Below the pieces are notes generated by a model, which made no database searches, was not told where the DNA came from, and saw only the letters and a list, made by a program, of their open reading frames with translations. From positions 3,058,001 to 3,122,000 of the forward strand of contig NZ_JAMXSR020000002.1 of the NCBI RefSeq assembly GCF_024124765.2: a stretch of 64,000 nucleotides of DNA, written 5' to 3'. Both the position numbers and the translations under genes were made by a program. This document shows positions 59,539-64,000 of this stretch, in pieces; the first letter of the stretch is position 1; each line of letters begins with the position of its first letter. The stretch comes from Sphingomonas sp. H160509 (GTDB lineage Bacteria > Pseudomonadota > Alphaproteobacteria > Sphingomonadales > Sphingomonadaceae).

Positions 59539-60030
59539 TTAGCGCGGCGTCGTCGTGCCGGTCGTCCCGCCCGTGGTCGAACCCATCGTGCCGGTGGTCG
59601 TGCCACCCATCGTGCCCGTGGTGCCCATGGTTCCGGTCGAGCCGCCCATCGTGCCTGTGGTACCCATCGTACCAGTCGTGCCGCCCATGGTGTCGGCGCC
59701 CATCGTGCTACCGGTCGTACCCGACATCGTGCTGCCCGTCGTGCCGGTGCCGCTCATGGTGCCCGACGTCGTGCCACGCGTACGGCTGCGTGCCTTGGTG
59801 CCACGCTGCGTGCGCGTGGTGGTCGAACGGGTGCTGGTTGAGGGGTTGGCTTGGTCCATCGTGCCGGTCGACATGCCGCCGGTCGTGCTGCCTGCGGTCG
59901 AACCGCCCATGGTGCTGCCGCTCATCGTGCCACCCGTGGTGCCACCCATCGAGCCGCCGGTGCCCGTCTGTGCCATTGCCACGCCCGGAATGATCAACGC
60001 TGCCGCTGCGATCGAAGTCAGAATACGCAT
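59539..60030 (-). CDS. Secreted Gly/Thr/Ser/Met low-complexity repeat protein
   Basis: 163 residues, intact. Signal peptide MRILTSIAAAALIIPGVAMA; the rest is built from degenerate G-T-M-G-G-T/S-T units (e.g. TGTMGTTGTMGGSTGTMGTT), interrupted near the middle by a basic patch STTTRTQRGTKARSRTRG. Met recurs about every five to six residues. There is no recognisable domain. Possible roles, all inferred: flexible envelope protein, metal binding by methionines, or adhesin fragment. GGAGAG precedes the ATG at 60030. It lies 56 bases after aroC on the same strand. Confidence 0.75.
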   Translation of the reverse strand: MRILTSIAAAALIIPGVAMAQTGTGGSMGGTTGGTMSGSTMGGSTAGSTTGGMSTGTMDQANPSTSTRSTTTRTQRGTKARSRTRGTTSGTMSGTGTTGSTMSGTTGSTMGADTMGGTTGTMGTTGTMGGSTGTMGTTGTMGGTTTGTMGSTTGGTTGTTTPR

Positions 60031-60086
60031 TTCGCTCTCCTATGTTATTGAAGGGCAAGCGCTTAAGTCCGGCTTATGTTCCAGCG

Positions 60087-61155
60087 TCAGCCGCACTGGC
60101 CTCGATGCAGCAGTGCCTGGTCGGCCAGCACGAGAGCGACCATCGCCTCGACCACGGGGACTCCGCGGATGCCGACGCATGGGTCGTGACGCCCTTTGGT
60201 GGCGATCGTCGCGGCTTCGCCGGTTGGGCTGATCGTCTCGACCGGGGTGAGGATCGAACTGGTCGGCTTGAACGCAACGCGGAGGCGGATCGGCTGACCG
60301 GTCGCGATGCCTCCAGCGATGCCGCCGGCATGGTTGGCGAGAAATTCGGGGCCATCGACGCCCGGCCGCATCGGATCGGCATTGGCCTCACCCGACAGCG
60401 CGGCCGCAGCGAACCCGTCGCCGATCTCGATCCCCTTGACCGCGTTGATGCTCATGCATGCAGACGCGAGTTCGGAATCGAGCTTGGCGTAGAGCGGCGC
60501 CCCCCAGCCTGCGGGGACGCCAGTCGCCTCGCACGCGATCACCGCACCCGAGCGACGAGCCTGATTTGCGAGCAGCGTCGACGAGCGCTTCCCAGCGGAG
60601 CGCTGCCTCGGCGTCGGGGCAGAAGAACGGGTTCTGGTCGATCTGCGCGTCGTCGAAGTTCGCCGGATCGATCGCATCGCCACCGATCGCCTCGACCCAG
60701 GCGCGGACGCGGACCTGCGGCACGACGAGCCGCGCGACCGCACCGGCCGCGACCCGCGCTGCCGTCTCCCGAGCGGACGAGCGCCCGCCACCCCGGAAAT
60801 CGCGGAACCCGTATTTGGCGTCATAGGCATAGTCGGCGTGGCCGGGGCGATAGGCCTTGGCGACGTCCGAATAGTCCTTCGAACGCTGGTCGACATTCTC
60901 GATCATCAGGCTGATCGGCGTGCCGGTGGTGCGCCCCTCGAACACGCCCGAGAGAATACGGACCGTATCCGGCTCGCGCCGCTGCGTCGTGAAGCGCGAG
61001 GTGCCGGGGCGGCGCTTGTCGAGCCAAGGCTGAATGTCGGCCTCGGTCAGCGGGATGCCGGGAGGGCACCCGTCGACGATCGCACCCAGTGCAGGCCCAT
61101 GAGACTCGCCCCAGGTGGTGAAGCGGAACAGCCGTCCGAACGTATTGAAGCTCAT
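60087..61155 (-). CDS. aroC: Chorismate synthase (frame broken near 60547)
   Basis: Last step of the shikimate pathway, FMN-dependent loss of phosphate from EPSP. 355 residues after repair. Signatures: [40 protein letters not shown] (active-site His is in the first block), and [20 protein letters not shown] with [20 protein letters not shown]. The CCC at 60547-60549 (GGG on the coding strand) has one base too many; repaired [20 protein letters not shown]. Start ATG 61155 overlaps the DUF2442 stop, placing it in the minus-strand operon with fabI. Confidence 0.95.
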
Positions 61156-61406
61156 GCGGCGTTGCGGTTCGTACGTGTCATGTCGCCGCGGCCGGCGATT
61201 AGTCCCTGGACCGAGATGTCCTCGTCGAGCTCGTCCCAGTGCAAGCCGCTCGGACTGATCCAGACTTTGCCCCGATCGGCGGGTGAGCCGTGCAGCAATC
61301 GTGGATACCAGGCGAGCGGAACACCCAGGGTGCGGCCATCGTCGAGCCGGACCCACATCTGGTCCTCGTCGAATTCAACGCTCGTCGGGCGTACCGAAAT
61401 GCTCAT
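61152..61406 (-). CDS. DUF2442 domain protein
   Basis: 84 residues, intact. Typical DUF2442 pattern: short beta strands in [20 protein letters not shown] followed by [20 protein letters not shown] and the conserved end IHW-like [20 protein letters not shown]. It overlaps the upstream DUF4160 gene by 32 bases and the aroC start by four. The DUF4160-DUF2442 pair is very often found together and has been suggested to be toxin-antitoxin-like; no direct proof is known to me. Confidence 0.88.
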   Translation of the reverse strand: MSISVRPTSVEFDEDQMWVRLDDGRTLGVPLAWYPRLLHGSPADRGKVWISPSGLHWDELDEDISVQGLIAGRGDMTRTNRNAA

Positions 61407-61635
61407 GCCATGCGCTCACGATCTCTGGCCTGCGAAGGCTTATCTGCTCGGTGAGCCATCGCAGGGTGCGTGCATCCAGTCCACGGTTATCGGCCATCGC
61501 CACTTCGGGATAAAGCCAAAACTTCGCATCACCCTCATCGCGCTTTGCGACGTGCACATGCATAGGCTCGCGCGGATCGCCTTCGCTGGAGTAGAAATGG
61601 AAGCGAAACCCGCGATCGGAGAAGATCACGGGCAT
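61375..61635 (-). CDS. DUF4160 domain protein
   Basis: 86 residues, intact. Family core: MPVIFSDRGFRFHFYSSEGD, EPMHVHVAKRDEGDAKFWLY and a C-terminal helix [11 protein letters not shown]. The His-x-His in PMHVHVA is a hallmark. It starts nine bases after the fabI stop and its 3' end overlaps DUF2442 in another frame, so the two must be made together. The function is unknown. Confidence 0.9.
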   Translation of the reverse strand: MPVIFSDRGFRFHFYSSEGDPREPMHVHVAKRDEGDAKFWLYPEVAMADNRGLDARTLRWLTEQISLRRPEIVSAWHEHFGTPDER

Positions 61636-61644
61636 CGCTGAACT

Positions 61645-62448
61645 CTATACCAAAGCGATATCGGGCGCGTCTTCGGCCTTCATGCCGATCACGTTGTAAC
61701 CCGCGTCGACATGGTGAGTCTCACCGGTCACGCCCGAAGCCAGGTCGCTCAGCAGGTACAGCCCCGCGCCGCCGACGTCGTCGATCGTCACGTTGCGCTT
61801 GAGCGGCGAGTTCAGCTCGTTCCACTTCAGGATCAGGCGGAAATCGCCGATCCCGCTCGCTGCCAGGGTCTTGATCGGCCCCGCCGAGATCGCATTCACG
61901 CGAATATTGTCGCGGCCCAGATCGACCGCGAGATACTGAACGCTTGTCTCCAGCGCCGCCTTCGCGACCCCCATCACGTTGTAATGCGGGATGACCTTCT
62001 CCGCGCCGTAATAGCTGAGCGTCAGCATCGCGCCGCCCTCGGTCATCATCCTGGCCGCGCGCTGCGCCACCGCGACGAACGAATAGACCGAGATGTTCAT
62101 CGTCATCAGGAAATTGTCGAGGCTGGTGTCGACGAACCGGCCGCGCAACTCGTTCTTGTCCGAAAAGCCGATCGCGTGGACGACGAAGTCGATCGTCGGC
62201 CACTCCTCGGCCAGCTTGTCGAAGGTCGCATCGAGCGCGCCCATGTCCGACACGTCGCAATCGAAGAGCCGCGCCACGCCCAATTGCTCGGCGAGCGGGC
62301 GCACGCGTTTCTCCATTGTCTCGCCCTGATAGCTGAACGCGAGCTCAGCGCCCGCCTCGGACAGCTTCTTGGCGATCCCCCAAGCCAGCGACTTGTCGTT
62401 CGCCAAGCCCATGATCAGCCCACGCTTGCCCGCCATCAAACCGTTCAC
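61645..62448 (-). CDS. fabI: Enoyl-[acyl-carrier-protein] reductase (NADH)
   Basis: Last reduction in each round of fatty-acid elongation; target of triclosan. 267 residues, intact. GTG start at 62448 gives V-N-G-L-M-A-G-K, matching sphingomonad FabI; an internal ATG at 62436 is the alternative. Cofactor site GLANDKSLAWGIAKKL; catalytic Tyr-x6-Lys in HYNVMGVAKAALE with the upstream Tyr in LSYYGAEKV; IKTLAASGIGDF loop covers the substrate. Preceded by yihY with 11 bases between. Confidence 0.96.
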   Translation of the reverse strand: MNGLMAGKRGLIMGLANDKSLAWGIAKKLSEAGAELAFSYQGETMEKRVRPLAEQLGVARLFDCDVSDMGALDATFDKLAEEWPTIDFVVHAIGFSDKNELRGRFVDTSLDNFLMTMNISVYSFVAVAQRAARMMTEGGAMLTLSYYGAEKVIPHYNVMGVAKAALETSVQYLAVDLGRDNIRVNAISAGPIKTLAASGIGDFRLILKWNELNSPLKRNVTIDDVGGAGLYLLSDLASGVTGETHHVDAGYNVIGMKAEDAPDIALV

Positions 62449-62459
62449 GCCGTCCCCGC

Positions 62460-63411
62460 CTATACCTGCATATCCGTAGCAGGCTGCTCTAGCGTTGTTT
62501 CGGGTGGTTCCGCCAGTGCCGCGTTGAGATGCGCACCGAATACGAGACCGAGCCCGATGACATAGAAAAATAACAGCATGATGACGACGCCCGCCAGGCT
62601 GCCATAGGTGAGGTCGTACCCACCGAGACGCGACAGGATCACCGGCAGCAACGCGGTTGCGCTGACCCACCAGGCGGTGGTGAACAGCGCCCCCGGCCAT
62701 TTGCGGCATTTCGAATAGCGATAGCGCGACGGCGTCACCGAGTAGAACAGCAGGTACAGCGCGCCGAACATGAGCAATCCGGGGGATCAGCCGCGACAGC
62801 CCGACCCAGCCGGCGGCGTCCTGCGCGAAGGGGACGAGGCGATAGATGAACTGCTCGGCCGCGGTCAGGATACCCTGGACGAGGAACGACAACAGCGCGA
62901 TGATCACCGAACAGACGATCACGAACGACGAACCGAGCCGCGATTTCCAGAACGGCGCGGTCGCCTTGATCCCATATGCGCGGTGGAAGATGTCGCGGAT
63001 CGTCTCGACGAAGCTGCCGACCGTCCACAGCCCGACCAGCGCGCCGAGCCATAACAGCGACCCGGTCCGCGCGGCGAGCACGTCGGCGATCGGCTTGCGC
63101 AACAGGTCGCCGACATTGGGCGGCAGGACGTTGAGGAACGACTCGACCGCGCGCACCGTCTCGACGCTCTGGCCGAAGATCGACAGGATCGCGGCGGCTA
63201 CGATGAAGAACGGAAACACCGTCATCAACGCGAGATAGGCGAGGTTCCCCGCGTGGATGAAGCCATCGTTGAACACGCCGACGGCTGCCCGCTTGACGAT
63301 TTCGAACGCGTAGCTACCTGGCCTGACCTTCGCCATGCCACGAGTGAGACGGGCGCGCGTCGCACCATGATCGTGCGCGCGCGCTTCGGGCGTTAGGGTA
63401 TTATCATTCAC
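62460..63411 (-). CDS. YihY/BrkB family inner-membrane protein (frame broken at G5)
   Basis: 316 residues after repair, with six hydrophobic helices. Family pattern: GNLAYLALMTVFPFFIVAAA, LLWLGALVGLWTVGSFVETI with the following RDIFHRAYG, TTAWWVSATALLPVILSRLG and YDLTYGSLAGVVIMLLFFYV. It was once called RNase BN in error; the true role is unknown. The G5 run at 62781-62785 breaks the frame; one base fewer gives RLIPGLLMFGALYLLF. The GTG at 63411 (VNDNTLTPE) is the likely start, with ATG 63336 as alternative. Seven bases separate it from the chaperone gene. Confidence 0.9.
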
Positions 63412-63418
63412 AAGGCGT

Positions 63419-64000
63419 TCAGACGCCCATGGCCCCTCGAGGGTTCCCCGCTTCGCGCCCATCCCAGCTTTCGATGAACGCGGTCAGCGCCGCATCGCTG
63501 GCGGGAATGTCGATCATTAGCGTGACCAACTGGTCGCCCCGCGTGCCGCCCTTCTTGTGGAAACCCTTGCCCTTGAGGCGCAGCGTCTTGCCCGAGGTCG
63601 TGCCCTTGGGGATCGTCAGCATGACCGGCTTGTCGACCGTCGGTGCCTTGACCGAGCCGCCCAGCACCGCCTCGGCAAGCGTGATCGGCAGGTCGAGGCG
63701 GACGTCGTCGCCGTCGCGCGTGAAGAACTTGTGCGGCTGGACCTCGATAGTGAGGATCGCATCGCCCGCGCCGCCCGGACCCTGCTCGCCCTTGCCGGCC
63801 AGCTTCATCTGCGTGCCGCTCTCGACCCCGGCGGGGAGCTTGAGGTCAAGCGTCTTGCCGTCCGCCAGCGTCACGCGCTGCGGCTCCAGCGTTGCCGCCT
63901 CGACGAACGGCACCTGTAGGCGATACGCGGCATTCTCGCCCTTGGGCTGCGGGCGCCGACCGAAGCCGCCGGAGAATCCGCCGCCGCCGCCACGCTGCGC
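63419..64000 (-). CDS. DnaJ/CbpA-type co-chaperone, C-terminal part (cut by the window edge)
   Basis: The last 193 residues of a J-domain protein that continues past base 64000. The visible part starts in a Gly-rich linker (AQRGGGGGFSGGFGRRPQPK) and contains both DnaJ C-terminal beta domains: VTLADGKTLDLKLPAGVESG, VQPHKFFTRDGDDVRLDLPI and VMLTIPKGTTSGKTLRLKGK with G-F-H-K-K-G-G. No zinc-finger CxxCxGxG repeats are seen between linker and domain, so it is a CbpA/DnaJ-class protein without a zinc finger. The J domain itself is outside the window. It appears to head the yihY-fabI run. Confidence 0.88.
   Translation of the reverse strand, partial: AQRGGGGGFSGGFGRRPQPKGENAAYRLQVPFVEAATLEPQRVTLADGKTLDLKLPAGVESGTQMKLAGKGEQGPGGAGDAILTIEVQPHKFFTRDGDDVRLDLPITLAEAVLGGSVKAPTVDKPVMLTIPKGTTSGKTLRLKGKGFHKKGGTRGDQLVTLMIDIPASDAALTAFIESWDGREAGNPRGAMGV

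Noticed and set aside
59555..60232. 225-codon plus-strand frame rich in Pro-Ile-Val-Pro-Val-Val repeats
   Set aside because: It is the complement of the Gly/Thr/Met repeat protein. The minus frame has a signal peptide and ribosome-binding site; this one has neither.

Overview
The window looks like chromosomal DNA of a sphingomonad (Alphaproteobacteria, most likely Sphingomonas). The reasons are the high G+C content (about two thirds by eye), the alphaproteobacterial gene set (SMC, DciA/DUF721, COQ7-type ubiquinone hydroxylase, HisZ, TIGR01365-type SerC, rSAM/UdgX pair), the run proA-nadD-rsfS-rlmH-envC-ctpA, and GC-rich extragenic palindromes between genes. No tRNA, rRNA, phage, IS element, CRISPR array or replication origin was found.

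Layout. 0.1-8.1 kb: proline synthesis (proA), a small RHH/ParE pair, nadD, ribosome-linked rsfS and rlmH, the cell-separation activator envC, protease ctpA, dsbB and coq7. 8.4-10.6 kb: a DJ-1/PfpI protein, DedA and an aldo/keto reductase. 10.7-13.5 kb (minus): a radical-SAM/UdgX DNA-repair operon with a probable LexA box at its start codon. 13.7-19.6 kb (minus): SMC, a tiny membrane protein, two DsbA-type thioredoxins and DciA. 19.6-33.4 kb (plus): mutY, a serine hydrolase, nudC, L-serine dehydratase, an M3 oligopeptidase, a cysteine-synthase-like enzyme, a fused 5-oxoprolinase and a GH3 glucosidase. 33.9-37.3 kb (minus): a DUF885 protein and mannose-1-P guanylyltransferase. 37.4-45.1 kb (plus): an exopolysaccharide / PEP-CTERM-type regulatory block (sugar transferase, PrsK, PrsR, PrsT) plus a DUF815 ATPase. 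45.1-49.8 kb: a small membrane protein, an Uup-like ABC-F ATPase, a PepSY protein and an OmpR/PhoQ-type two-component pair. 49.9-54.8 kb: pheA, a membrane cytochrome c, a LOG-family protein, an extensin-like lipoprotein and serC. 55.0-59.5 kb: serA, a DUF559 protein, hisZ and purA. 59.5-64.0 kb (minus): a low-complexity secreted protein and an operon-like run dnaJ/cbpA-yihY-fabI-DUF4160-DUF2442-aroC.

The dominant oddity is sequence quality. I count 35 single-base frame breaks in 27 genes, many of them essential (smc, purA, aroC, pheA, hisZ). 32 of them are repaired by removing one base, usually from a G or C run of 5-7. This is the signature of homopolymer over-calling in an unpolished long-read assembly, not of gene decay. 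Broken genes are therefore listed as one CDS each, spanning both frames, with the break position and the repaired product described.

Most interesting biology: the putatively SOS-controlled rSAM-UdgX operon; a TGCACTT tandem-repeat motif shared upstream of two genes; the prsKRT signalling block with a possible sigma-54 promoter in front of a nearby small membrane protein; a serC leader RNA; and several families of extragenic palindromes.
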